Of a stretch of 64,000 nt of DNA, positions 26,548 through 35,683 are shown piece by piece. The notes beneath the pieces are model-generated. The model was given only the letters and a program-made list of their open reading frames with translations. It searched no databases and was not told the DNA's origin. The DNA comes from Anaerolineales bacterium (GTDB lineage: Bacteria; Chloroflexota; Anaerolineae; Anaerolineales; Villigracilaceae): positions 434,001 to 498,000 of the forward strand of contig JABTUU010000002.1 in the NCBI GenBank assembly GCA_015075275.1, written 5' to 3'. The translations under genes were made by a program, and so were the position numbers. Position 1 is the stretch's first letter, and every line of letters starts with the position of its first letter.

Positions 26548-26607
26548 GTTCCAAGAAAAAAACAACGGCGTTGCAAAGCAGCGACGCCGTTGTTTTTTTC
26601 TTGGAAC
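26548..26607. terminator. Long bidirectional hairpin terminator
   Basis: A long nearly perfect hairpin: GTTCCAAG, an A-run and ACAACGGCGT pair with ACGCCGTTGT, a T-run and CTTGGAAC. It separates the convergent pfkA and methylmalonyl-CoA mutase genes. The flanks (GTTTCAGGTTTCACGTG) belong to the same repeat family as 31470-31508. Confidence 0.85.
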
Positions 26608-26629
26608 GTGGAACTCTAAACTTGGAACT

Positions 26630-28309
<1,680 letters not shown>

Positions 28310-28473
28310 GGCGACTCCTTTGGCGGATTATTGCGATACGACCGCACAGATCAAAATCTTTTGCTGCGAACTACGCGAGTCTATCGAAATATTCGCGGTT
28401 ATTCTTGAGGTTTTGCGCGCGTCTCATGCGATTATACCCACTTCTGGTATACTATTTTCGCCTCAGGAATTTT

Positions 28474-29001
28474 ATGCCTCGCTTTGAAATTGACGTTGAC
28501 CCTTGCGACCATATCACTGCCGACGCGATCGGTGCGCCCGGTCAGCGCGTATTTTATCTGCAGGCTTATCAAAGTCAGCGCACGATTACGATCATTATCG
28601 AAAAGATGCAGCTGCAATCGCTGGCTATTCATGTGGAACAATTCCTTGCGCAGATCAGCGAGCAAGACCCCAACCTCTCGAACGTTTCCGGCGAATATGT
28701 GGAAGATGCGATGCGCATTCACCCGCCCGTAGATCCGCACTTTCGCGCCGGCGAAATCGGGCTTGGTTACGATAAAGAACGCGATCTAGTCGTATTGTTC
28801 GCAAGAGAGGTCCTCGCGGAAGAAGACGACCCTGAAACCGCTGCCATCATCCGCTTTTGGGCGACGCGAAAACAAGTGAAAATGCTCTCACAGTGGGGTA
28901 TGGAAGTCGCTTCGCGCGGACGCCCGATCTGCCCGCAATGCGGTCAACCCGAAGAACCCGAGGGGCATCTTTGTCCGAAGAAGAACGGGCATTTTCATTA
29001 A
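28474..29001 (+). CDS. DUF3090 family protein with C-terminal zinc-ribbon-like motif
   Basis: A 175-residue protein matching the DUF3090/TIGR03847 family, known from Actinobacteria and Chloroflexota next to a SCO1664-family kinase-like gene. The body reads PRFEIDVDP, AFGxPGQRxFYLQA-like (IGAPGQRVFYLQAYQ), FRAGEIGLGYD and FWATRKQVKMLSQWGMEVASRGRP. It ends with CPQCGQPEEPEGHLCPKKNGH, a metal-binding-type tail. The ATG at 28474 has AGGA before it. Here its usual neighbour (30727-31455) is separated by AT-rich inserted DNA. Function is unknown. Confidence 0.88.
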   Translation: MPRFEIDVDPCDHITADAIGAPGQRVFYLQAYQSQRTITIIIEKMQLQSLAIHVEQFLAQISEQDPNLSNVSGEYVEDAMRIHPPVDPHFRAGEIGLGYDKERDLVVLFAREVLAEEDDPETAAIIRFWATRKQVKMLSQWGMEVASRGRPICPQCGQPEEPEGHLCPKKNGHFH

Positions 29002-29028
29002 ATCATCTACAAGAGTGTTCTTGAAATT

Positions 29029-29130
29029 ATGAAACAAGTTGAAGCGCGCTTACTGCTCGGCGATTACCGTGAAGAACTTGATGGCAGTTTGGTAAGTTCG
29101 TTCTTTTGCATTTCCAATATCACCGCATAG
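29029..29130 (+). pseudogene. Possible truncated gene start at the edge of inserted DNA
   Basis: A 33-codon frame beginning MKQVEARLLLGDYREELDG. It reads like a normal core-gene N-terminus with core-like base use, then ends quickly (SSFFCISNITA) as the sequence turns AT-rich. It may be the 5' stump of a gene cut by the insertion at 29.1 kb, or chance. No family is recognised. Confidence 0.3.
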
Positions 29131-29137
29131 AGGGAGT

Positions 29138-30322
29138 ATGATGAAAAACAAGACGGTTCCTTTTTCTCAGCGATTTTTAGAATTAATTTCTGAGCCTCAG
29201 TTTATCAAATACACTAACATCTTAAGTGAACCAAACTTTTTCACAATTGTAGGCAGGACACATTACGAAAGGTGGCATTCATCTTTTTATGGATGGCTAC
29301 TTGACGTGAATGGTTCCCACCTTACGAAAGATTATGTGCTTACAAGATTTTTGCTTTTAACCCATGATGAAAAATGTTTAAAGTCTTCAAATCATAAGAA
29401 AAATCCATTATCTACAATTTTACCAACCCTTGAATTTGAGAATATCGAAGTTTCTCCCAATGAATTTCTTTCTTCAGAAGTAAGCGTAAAAGATTTAGGG
29501 CGATTCGATATTTTCCTCACTGCTGATTATCAAAATAATTCAGGAGAAAGCAACCGATTAAATGTTATCTTCGAATTGAAAATTGACAGCAATATTGACT
29601 CTTCTCAATCCAAAAAATATGCTGATTGGCTATTCGAAAATCATCCTGGGGAAACAAACATTTTGATTTACATTCTCCCAAAACTACTATCAGACTCAAA
29701 GTCAACCGTAGGCGATTCGAGGTGGTATTGTATGGATTATCAATTAATAAACGATAAGATTCTTTTGCCAATACTAGAACATCCAAACCTTAATCACAAG
29801 GTTCAACCTTTCATTATTCAGTACATTAAGAACTTAAAAGTTAGACATAAAGGAGTGAAAATGGCCATTACAAATGAAGAGAAAAAACTTGCTGTTGAAT
29901 TATATGAAAAATATAGCGACGTTTTTGATTCAATGTTTGACGCATTGCAAGAAGCGAATATAACTGAAGAGAGCACATCCGACATACCAACAAAAGGAAG
30001 AAAATCTGGAAAGTTGGTGGTTAGTATAAACAGAAAAGTCTTTGAAGCAGAAACTGTTAGAAGTTTGTTTAGAAACATACTTATTTATCTAGTCGATGAA
30101 GGATTACTAGATCAAGTGCCCCTTCCATGGGGATTTGGAACTTCTCGTTATATTATTACAAATGAGAAAGAGCCAACACACCCGAACGGAAGAAGCTTCT
30201 TTTACCCAGAGTCATACAAGGACTATACGATTGAAACACATTTTGCGAGGGGACGGGCTTTGGTTGTGCTTGACTCCCTCTGCAAAAAATTGGAGATTGA
30301 CTACGAACCAGTAGATGTATAA
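29138..30322 (+). CDS. PD-(D/E)XK nuclease superfamily protein (PDDEXK_4-like) with extra C-terminal domain
   Basis: A 394-residue AT-rich gene. The N-terminal half (to about 245) looks like the PDDEXK_4 group found in phage-defence contexts: WHSSFYGWLLD near the start, GRFDIFLTA supplying the Asp, then VIFELKID giving E-x-K, followed by SSQSKKYADWLFEN, the typical Q..KY helix. Residues about 245-394 form a second domain (GKLVVSINRKVF, AETVRSLFRNILIYLVDEGLL, GTSRYIITNEK) that I cannot name but which may recognise nucleic acid. GAGGGAG directly precedes the start. Together with the following 66-codon gene it forms foreign cargo between DUF3090 and SCO1664. Defence role is inferred. Confidence 0.72.
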   Translation: MMKNKTVPFSQRFLELISEPQFIKYTNILSEPNFFTIVGRTHYERWHSSFYGWLLDVNGSHLTKDYVLTRFLLLTHDEKCLKSSNHKKNPLSTILPTLEFENIEVSPNEFLSSEVSVKDLGRFDIFLTADYQNNSGESNRLNVIFELKIDSNIDSSQSKKYADWLFENHPGETNILIYILPKLLSDSKSTVGDSRWYCMDYQLINDKILLPILEHPNLNHKVQPFIIQYIKNLKVRHKGVKMAITNEEKKLAVELYEKYSDVFDSMFDALQEANITEESTSDIPTKGRKSGKLVVSINRKVFEAETVRSLFRNILIYLVDEGLLDQVPLPWGFGTSRYIITNEKEPTHPNGRSFFYPESYKDYTIETHFARGRALVVLDSLCKKLEIDYEPVDV

Positions 30323-30333
30323 AAGGATGAAAT

Positions 30334-30534
30334 ATGACGAAGAAAAAAAGCCCCATTATATACTCTATTAATGTCGATGATATTCAAGAAGTTGCGGGCC
30401 ACATACTTGATCGAGAACTCACTCTTGAAGAGAGAAGGTTAGTTGAGAGTCGAGTTGGCGACTATATTTCTTGGTTCGATGCCATAGAGTTGGCGATTGA
30501 AGATCAAATTGTCAGGCAAGAAAATAAACGATAG
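30334..30534 (+). CDS. Small conserved-looking acidic protein
   Basis: A 66-residue protein: IIYSINVDDIQEVAGHILDRELTLEERRLVESRVGDYISWFDAIELAI is compact, helical and acidic, the kind of small hypothetical that often sits in cargo operons. AAGGATG gives a ribosome site 7 bp before the ATG. It follows the nuclease-like gene after 11 bp and is probably cotranscribed; it could be a regulator or immunity partner, but nothing proves this. Confidence 0.55.
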   Translation: MTKKKSPIIYSINVDDIQEVAGHILDRELTLEERRLVESRVGDYISWFDAIELAIEDQIVRQENKR

Positions 30535-30726
30535 ATTTATTTTGCTTGGTGGCTGATGTCAATTTCGCGAACTCATAATAAGGTGTAGCGTTTGTGTTGG
30601 TTGCACGAATATTATCAACTTAAAACAACGATTAATCCGTCAATCTGGATTATGCTTCTTATCATATAAATTATGGATATTCATTGTGTCCGCCGTTTTA
30701 TTTTCTCAAAGTAATAATATTTCTCG

Positions 30727-31455
30727 ATGTCACCTAACCAAGATAGCCTTCAACAAGCCCTTCAACACGGCGACCTTGAACTCAAAGGTCAGTTCATGCT
30801 TGGCTCAAATTACACGTTTCTGGTCGAAGTCACTCACGAAGAAAAAAAGTATCCTGCCGTGTACAAACCCAGTCGCGGCGAACAACCGTTGTGGGATTTC
30901 CCCGAACAGTCGCTTGCCCAACGCGAGACGGCAGCCTATCTCGTGAGCGAAGCCTTAGGCTTTCATATCGTTCCGTTCACCGCCTTGCGCGCAGACGGTC
31001 CCTATGGCGCGGGTTCGATCCAGCAATTCATCGAGCATGACCCCGGGTATCATTACTTCAATTTTTCGGATGATGATGTGCAACTTCTCAAGCCCGTCGC
31101 ACTGTTTGACCTGCTCGTGAATAACGCGGATCGCAAAGGCGGCCATGTGTTTTTTGAGAACGGCACACACAAACTTTTTGCGATAGACCACGGCGTTTGT
31201 TTCCATGAAGAAGAAAAACTTCGCACCGTTCTTTGGGATTTCGGCGGACAGACGATTCCCGACGACCTCCTTGCTCGTCTTTCCTCCTTCATCGCGCCTC
31301 CTTTCGCAGACTTTGACCTGCCGCGCCAACTTGAGCCTTATCTCAGCCCGGACGAAATCGCCGCCCTCATTTCCCGCGCAGACACGATCCTCAAACACAG
31401 AGTCTTCCCACTCCAGCCGAGCGATCGCCGCGCCGTGCCGTGGCCCCCGTTATAA
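30727..31455 (+). CDS. SCO1664 family protein (PI3/4-kinase-like fold)
   Basis: A 242-residue protein of the SCO1664/TIGR03843 family, related to phosphatidylinositol 3/4-kinase-like folds. Seen are YPAVYKPSRGEQPLWDFP (the nucleotide-binding Lys region), LAQRETAAYLVSEALGF, GSIQQFIEHDPG, the catalytic-loop-like LFDLLVNNADRKGGHVF, and the DFG-like FAIDHGVCFH. In other genomes it directly follows DUF3090; here about 1.7 kb of AT-rich DNA separates them. Biological role is not established. Confidence 0.85.
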   Translation: MSPNQDSLQQALQHGDLELKGQFMLGSNYTFLVEVTHEEKKYPAVYKPSRGEQPLWDFPEQSLAQRETAAYLVSEALGFHIVPFTALRADGPYGAGSIQQFIEHDPGYHYFNFSDDDVQLLKPVALFDLLVNNADRKGGHVFFENGTHKLFAIDHGVCFHEEEKLRTVLWDFGGQTIPDDLLARLSSFIAPPFADFDLPRQLEPYLSPDEIAALISRADTILKHRVFPLQPSDRRAVPWPPL

Positions 31456-31469
31456 CAGTTTCAGGTTTC

Positions 31470-31508
31470 AAGTTTCATGTTCCAAGCGACACCTGAAACA
31501 TGAAACTT
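31470..31508. repeat. Dispersed hairpin repeat
   Basis: AAGTTTCATGTT (31470-31481) pairs perfectly with AACATGAAACTT (31497-31508), with the nested pair CAGGT/ACCTG. Similar words flank the terminator at 26530-26607, so this is a dispersed family. It lies directly before the hom ribosome site. Confidence 0.75.
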
Positions 31509-31525
31509 AAGAACAGGAGAACTCT

Positions 31526-32563
31526 ATGCACTACAAACTATGCTTCATCGGCTTTGGCAATGTCGCCCGTTCGCTGACTCGTCTGCTTGAACGCAAACGC
31601 GATGCGTTGAAATCGAAATATGACATCACATATTCAATCACAGGCATTGCCACGGGACGGCATGGCTTCGCGGTGAATCCCGATGGAATTGATGTTGGGC
31701 AAGCATTAGAAAAAGTGGAAAGTGGAAACTCCATCGCTCCACTTTCCACTTTCCAAGTTGGCGACTCTCTTACAGTCATTCAACATAGTCAAGCCGACGT
31801 TATGTTTGAGAATTCACCCGTGAATTATGAATCTGGTCAACCCGCCATTGACCACGTCCGCGCGGCGTTGAATGCGAATATGCACGCGATTACGGCGAAC
31901 AAAGGCACGGTGGTTCATGCGTATCAAGAATTGACCGAATTGGCAAAATCAAAAAATAAAAAGTTCCGGTTTGAATCAACAGTACTAGGGGGCGCGCCGG
32001 TCTTTTCGACATTCCGCGAAGCGGCGCCGCTGGCTGAGTTGATTTCGTTTAAAGGAATCATCAACGCGACAACGAATTTGATCCTTTCACGGATGGAAGA
32101 CGGCGAGTCGTTTGACGACGCGGTGGGATATTGTCAAAGCATCGGCGTCGCGGAGACAGACCCCTCAGGCGATGTAGACGGTTGGGATGCGGCGATCAAA
32201 GTGTCCGCGTTGGCGACGGCGTTGATGGATTTCCCGCTTAAGCCGCAGGATGTGGAGCGAAAAGGCATACGCGAGATCACGCCTGCGATGGTGAATCAGG
32301 CGAAGTCCGAGAAGAAGCGCTGGAAGTTGATCGCGTCCGCTGAACGGGCGGGCAGTCGCATCAAAGCGAGAGTTACGCCCGAACTCGTTGATTCATCCTC
32401 GCCGTTATACGGCATGTTGGGTTCGTCTACCGGGCTGACGTTCGGAACCGACGTGCTGCCCGATTATTCGATCAGCGTTTCGGAGCGCGAGGGCATGAAA
32501 AGCGGACCCGAGGAAACGGCGTACGGGTTGTTAGCCGACTTTGTGAACGCGGTTCGAGGGTAA
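31526..32563 (+). CDS. hom: Homoserine dehydrogenase
   Basis: A 345-residue NAD(P)-dependent enzyme of the aspartate family pathway. The N-terminal Rossmann motif is CFIGFGNVARSL. The catalytic domain shows VTANKG-like ITANKGTVVHAYQ, ESTVLGGAPVFS, the substrate loop GIINATTNLILSRM, and GVAETDPSGDVDGWDAAIKVSALA with the catalytic Lys and Asp. It lacks a C-terminal ACT domain, as in short forms. A palindromic repeat inside codons about 63-77 (KVESGNSIAPLSTFQV) looks like an in-frame repeat insertion in a surface loop. GGAG lies 9 bp before the ATG. Confidence 0.92.
   Translation: MHYKLCFIGFGNVARSLTRLLERKRDALKSKYDITYSITGIATGRHGFAVNPDGIDVGQALEKVESGNSIAPLSTFQVGDSLTVIQHSQADVMFENSPVNYESGQPAIDHVRAALNANMHAITANKGTVVHAYQELTELAKSKNKKFRFESTVLGGAPVFSTFREAAPLAELISFKGIINATTNLILSRMEDGESFDDAVGYCQSIGVAETDPSGDVDGWDAAIKVSALATALMDFPLKPQDVERKGIREITPAMVNQAKSEKKRWKLIASAERAGSRIKARVTPELVDSSSPLYGMLGSSTGLTFGTDVLPDYSISVSEREGMKSGPEETAYGLLADFVNAVRG
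31714..31750. repeat. Palindromic repeat inside the hom coding sequence
   Basis: AGTGGAAAGTGGA (31714-31726) and its exact reverse complement TCCACTTTCCACT (31738-31750) form a 13-bp stem within an open gene. The word ACTTTCCACTTTCCAA (31741-31756) recurs in the capsule-like gene at 47246-47261 in the same reading frame. Confidence 0.85.
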
Positions 32564-32633
32564 AATAAGCGATAAATAGATTGACGTGCAGCGCGGTTGC
32601 ACATTCAGGCGAGTATTGGATATAGGATAAAGC

Positions 32634-33119
32634 ATGGAAGAATATGTTGTCTATTTGGCGCTTGGCTCAAACCTTGGCGACCGTTTGGCGAACTTAAAAG
32701 AAGCCATCGCTTCTTTGCCGCCTCAGATGGATGTGAAAGCAAGATCGAGCGTGTACGAAACCGACCCGTGGGGGTATGAGGATCAGAATAAGTTCCTCAA
32801 TCAGGTCGTACGCGTCGAGACGTACCTTAAGCCGGAGCCGTTGCTCAAACACCTCAAACGGCTCGAGGTGGCGTTAGGAAGGAAATCGTCCTTTCAATAT
32901 GGTCCACGTTTGATTGATATTGATATTTTGTTTTACGGCGATCTGGTGTTGTACTCGCCAAATCTGACGATTCCCCATCCGTTGATGCACGAGCGCGGAT
33001 TCGTACTTTTGCCGATGATGGATATTGCGCCCGATTTTGTCCACCCGGTCCGCAAGAAGACCATCCGCGAATTAGCGCTGTTTGCCGACGTGAGCGGGGT
33101 AAGAAAGTTCGAGTCGTGA
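32634..33119 (+). CDS. folK: 2-amino-4-hydroxy-6-hydroxymethyldihydropteridine pyrophosphokinase
   Basis: A 161-residue HPPK of folate biosynthesis. Motifs are VYLALGSNLGDRLANL, SSVYETDPWGYEDQNKFLNQVV and the catalytic PRLIDIDILFYGD, followed by PHPLMHERGFVLLPMMDIAP. Length is normal. Its TGA overlaps the GTG start of the next gene (GTGA). Confidence 0.95.
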   Translation: MEEYVVYLALGSNLGDRLANLKEAIASLPPQMDVKARSSVYETDPWGYEDQNKFLNQVVRVETYLKPEPLLKHLKRLEVALGRKSSFQYGPRLIDIDILFYGDLVLYSPNLTIPHPLMHERGFVLLPMMDIAPDFVHPVRKKTIRELALFADVSGVRKFES

Positions 33120-33559
33120 GCAAACCCATGCCTATGTTTTATTTTTCCATCGCGCTGGCTATCGGAGCGAGCGCGATGTATCATTTTACGGCAAAAAGCA
33201 CGCCAGCTCATGTGAATTTCACGGTCTCGCTCCTGACGACGTATGCCGCCGCTTTTGTCATTACCTTGTTAGGTTTCTTTTTCTTCCCCATCCAAAACGG
33301 ACTCGCGGCGGAACTCAAACAACTGAATTGGGCGAGCGTCGGGCTTGCCTTCGCCGTCGTGGGAATCGAATTCGGATTCCTGCTCGTCTATCGCTCCGGC
33401 TGGAATTTAGGCGTCGCCGCCGTATTAGTCAATGTAGTCGCGTCGCTTATTCTTGTGCCGGCGGCGATTCTCGTTTTCAACGATAATTTGAGTTGGGTCA
33501 ACATAACCGGAATTTTTATCTGCCTCGTGGGATTAATCATGTTGAATTGGAAGGGATGA
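33116..33559 (+). CDS. EamA/DMT-type half transporter
   Basis: A 147-residue membrane protein with four helices (FYFSIALAIGASAMYHF, LLTTYAAAFVITLLGFFFF, WASVGLAFAVVGIEFGFLLVY, and a long C-terminal pair). It resembles one EamA repeat (GVAAVLVNVVASLILVPAAILVFNDNLSWVNITGIFICLVGLIML), so it would work as a dimer. It can start at the GTG (33116) overlapping the folK stop or at the ATG at 33128. Substrate unknown. The sulfotransferase follows after 2 bp. Confidence 0.72.
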   Translation: MSKPMPMFYFSIALAIGASAMYHFTAKSTPAHVNFTVSLLTTYAAAFVITLLGFFFFPIQNGLAAELKQLNWASVGLAFAVVGIEFGFLLVYRSGWNLGVAAVLVNVVASLILVPAAILVFNDNLSWVNITGIFICLVGLIMLNWKG

Positions 33560-33561
33560 CT

Positions 33562-34590
33562 ATGCTTTCCCGCATTAAATCAGCCGCGCGCGTTTTGCTC
33601 AAAGGCGAGCCGAAAAAGAATAGCCGCAGCGCCATCCCTGCCATCACGCGCGAGGAAGTGGACGAAATAAAACAATTCTTTTCGCGCGAAAAATTTTTCA
33701 TCCTCGGTCACGCGCGTTCTGGCACAACGCTGCTCATGCGCCTCGCGCGTTTGCATCCCGAAGTGCACTGCAACTATCAGGCGCACTTCTTCACGCGCAA
33801 GCCGCTGTTGAAGGCGATGGTCGATTCGCCTGAAATGGAGGAGTGGCTCACGCGCAAATCGAATCGCTGGAATCATGCGCGCGATCTTTCTCCGCTCGTC
33901 CTGCGCGCGGCGGCAGATTTCATCATGGAACGCGACGCGGCACGCGAAGGCAAACGCATCGTCGGCGACAAGAGTCCCTCGTCCACGATTCACGGTCAAG
34001 CCGTGCGCGACATGCACACGATCTACCCCGACGCGAAACTCGTCTACATCGTCCGCGATGGACGCGATGTGCTGATCTCGGAACGCTTTCGGAATTTTGT
34101 GGAGGACTCCAAATTTTTATCGGCGGATGACAAACGCATCATATCGGACCTTCGGGCTGACCCCGCTTCGTTTGCCGACGGACGCCGTTCGATCTTCACC
34201 GAGTCGTTCATCCGCCGCGTGGCGAAGGGATGGGTGACCAATCTGCAAGAGACCGACGATGAAGCGCGAAAACTTTATGGAAAAAATTATTTCAGCCTGC
34301 GTTATGAAGATTTGCTGAAAACTCCGTTCGAAGAAATGTCTCGCCTGTGGAAATTTCTCGGCGTAAAGACGATTCACAAATCACTGGAGAAGACGATTCA
34401 AGCCGAAATGGCTTCCAACCCCGACGAGGAGTGGCAGGCAAAACGGGATGAGGGCATCGCGCCCTTCCTCCCGAAGGGACAGGCTGGCAACTGGCAGAGA
34501 TTATTTTCCGCGAAGGATAAAGCCGTGTTCAAAGATGTCGCGGGCGAGCTGTTGGTGAAGTGGAAGTTTGAAAAGGATTTGGGTTGGTGA
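33562..34590 (+). CDS. PAPS-dependent sulfotransferase
   Basis: A 342-residue sulfotransferase. The 5'-phosphosulfate loop is FFILGHARSGTTLLMRL (about residues 45-61). The 3'-phosphate site is VYIVRDGRDVLISERFRNF. The end shows YFSLRYEDLLKTPFEEMSRLWKFLG and a final short motif (WQRLFSAKDKAVFKDVAG). It moves sulfate from PAPS to a hydroxyl, probably on a glycan or its lipid carrier. PAPS would come from the fused Sat/CysC at 37806-39530. Start at 33562 has AAGGGA upstream. Confidence 0.87.
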   Translation: MLSRIKSAARVLLKGEPKKNSRSAIPAITREEVDEIKQFFSREKFFILGHARSGTTLLMRLARLHPEVHCNYQAHFFTRKPLLKAMVDSPEMEEWLTRKSNRWNHARDLSPLVLRAAADFIMERDAAREGKRIVGDKSPSSTIHGQAVRDMHTIYPDAKLVYIVRDGRDVLISERFRNFVEDSKFLSADDKRIISDLRADPASFADGRRSIFTESFIRRVAKGWVTNLQETDDEARKLYGKNYFSLRYEDLLKTPFEEMSRLWKFLGVKTIHKSLEKTIQAEMASNPDEEWQAKRDEGIAPFLPKGQAGNWQRLFSAKDKAVFKDVAGELLVKWKFEKDLGW

Positions 34591-34593
34591 TGA

Positions 34594-34668
34594 TGTCGTT
34601 GCGAGTCTTCGAGAAGCAATCTCCTCATCGGCATGGAGATTACTTCGCAACTTGCGCTCGCAATGACA
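34594..34668. repeat. Dispersed inverted repeat
   Basis: TGTCGTTGCGAG at 34594 and CTCGCAATGACA at 34657 pair at 11 of 12 positions, with an inner pair CAATCTCC/GGAGATTA. It fills the gap between the sulfotransferase and the oxidoreductase gene. This resembles the cytoplasmic-looking boilerplate repeats common in draft Chloroflexota genomes. Confidence 0.65.
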
Positions 34669-34684
34669 TGTGCGGAAAGAGTTT

Positions 34685-35683
34685 ATGAAATTTCTCATCG
34701 CAGGACTCGGTTCCATTGGTCGCCGCCACATGCGGAATCTCATCGCGTTGGGCGAAAAGGACATTGTCCTATTTCGCACACGCAAAGCGACCATGCCCGA
34801 AGATGACCTGGCAGGGTTTCCTCAGGAAACCGATTTGCAAGCCGCGCTCGAAAAACACAAACCCGATGCGGTGATCGTATCGAATCCCACGTCGCTTCAT
34901 CTTGATGTCGCCATCCCCGCCGCAGAAGCGGGATGCTCGCTCTTGCTGGAAAAGCCGCTCTCGCATTCGTTGGATCGCATTGACGAACTCGAATCCGCGC
35001 TCAAGAAAGGCGGCGGACGCGTCGTCGTCGGATTCCAATTCCGTTTTCATCCCGGATTGATCAAAGCCAAGCAGTTGATCTCTAACGGCGAGATCGGGCG
35101 TGTGATCTCGGCTCACGTTCACTTCGGCGAATACCTCCCCGCGTGGCATCCGTGGGAGGATTATCGTCAAGGCTACGCGGCGCGCGCCGACATGGGTGGG
35201 GGCGTGGTGTTGACTCAATGTCACTCGCTCGATTATCTTCCGTGGCTGGTGGGCAAAGTCGAATCCGTTTGGGGGTTCACCGCCAAACTTAGCGATCTCG
35301 AAGTGGACGTGGAAGACACCGCGAAGATCGGTCTACGTTTTGAGAACGGCGCGCTGGGAAGCATCCATCTCGATTACAACCAACAACCGCCTGCGCATTA
35401 TTTTGAAGTGATCGGCACAAAAGGCTCGCTACAGTGGAATCTCGCAGATGGCGCGACGCGGATTTATCAGGCTGAGAAAAAAGATTGGGACGTGTACCAG
35501 CCTTCCCCTGCGTTTGAACGCAACGTCATGTTCATGGACGAGATGAAGCATTTTATCGCCGTCGCGCGCGGCGAGGTTGAGTCATCGTGTCCGCTGGAGG
35601 ATGGGATTAAAGCGCAACGGTTGATAAGCGCGGTTCAGGCTTCCAACGATTCTGGAACGAGCATTAAATTGTCGAATCAATGA
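34685..35683 (+). CDS. Gfo/Idh/MocA-family NAD(P)-dependent oxidoreductase
   Basis: A 332-residue sugar oxidoreductase. The Rossmann opening is KFLIAGLGSIGRRHMRNL, followed by PDAVIVSNPTSLH and the signature EKPL (LLLEKPLSH) whose Lys helps catalysis. The C-terminal domain includes DMGGGVVLTQCHSLDYLPWL. Relatives in nonulosonate and surface-sugar loci oxidise or epimerise nucleotide sugars. The ATG at 34685 follows GGAAAGAG. It overlaps the next gene by 4 bp (ATGA), so translation is coupled. Confidence 0.87.
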   Translation: MKFLIAGLGSIGRRHMRNLIALGEKDIVLFRTRKATMPEDDLAGFPQETDLQAALEKHKPDAVIVSNPTSLHLDVAIPAAEAGCSLLLEKPLSHSLDRIDELESALKKGGGRVVVGFQFRFHPGLIKAKQLISNGEIGRVISAHVHFGEYLPAWHPWEDYRQGYAARADMGGGVVLTQCHSLDYLPWLVGKVESVWGFTAKLSDLEVDVEDTAKIGLRFENGALGSIHLDYNQQPPAHYFEVIGTKGSLQWNLADGATRIYQAEKKDWDVYQPSPAFERNVMFMDEMKHFIAVARGEVESSCPLEDGIKAQRLISAVQASNDSGTSIKLSNQ

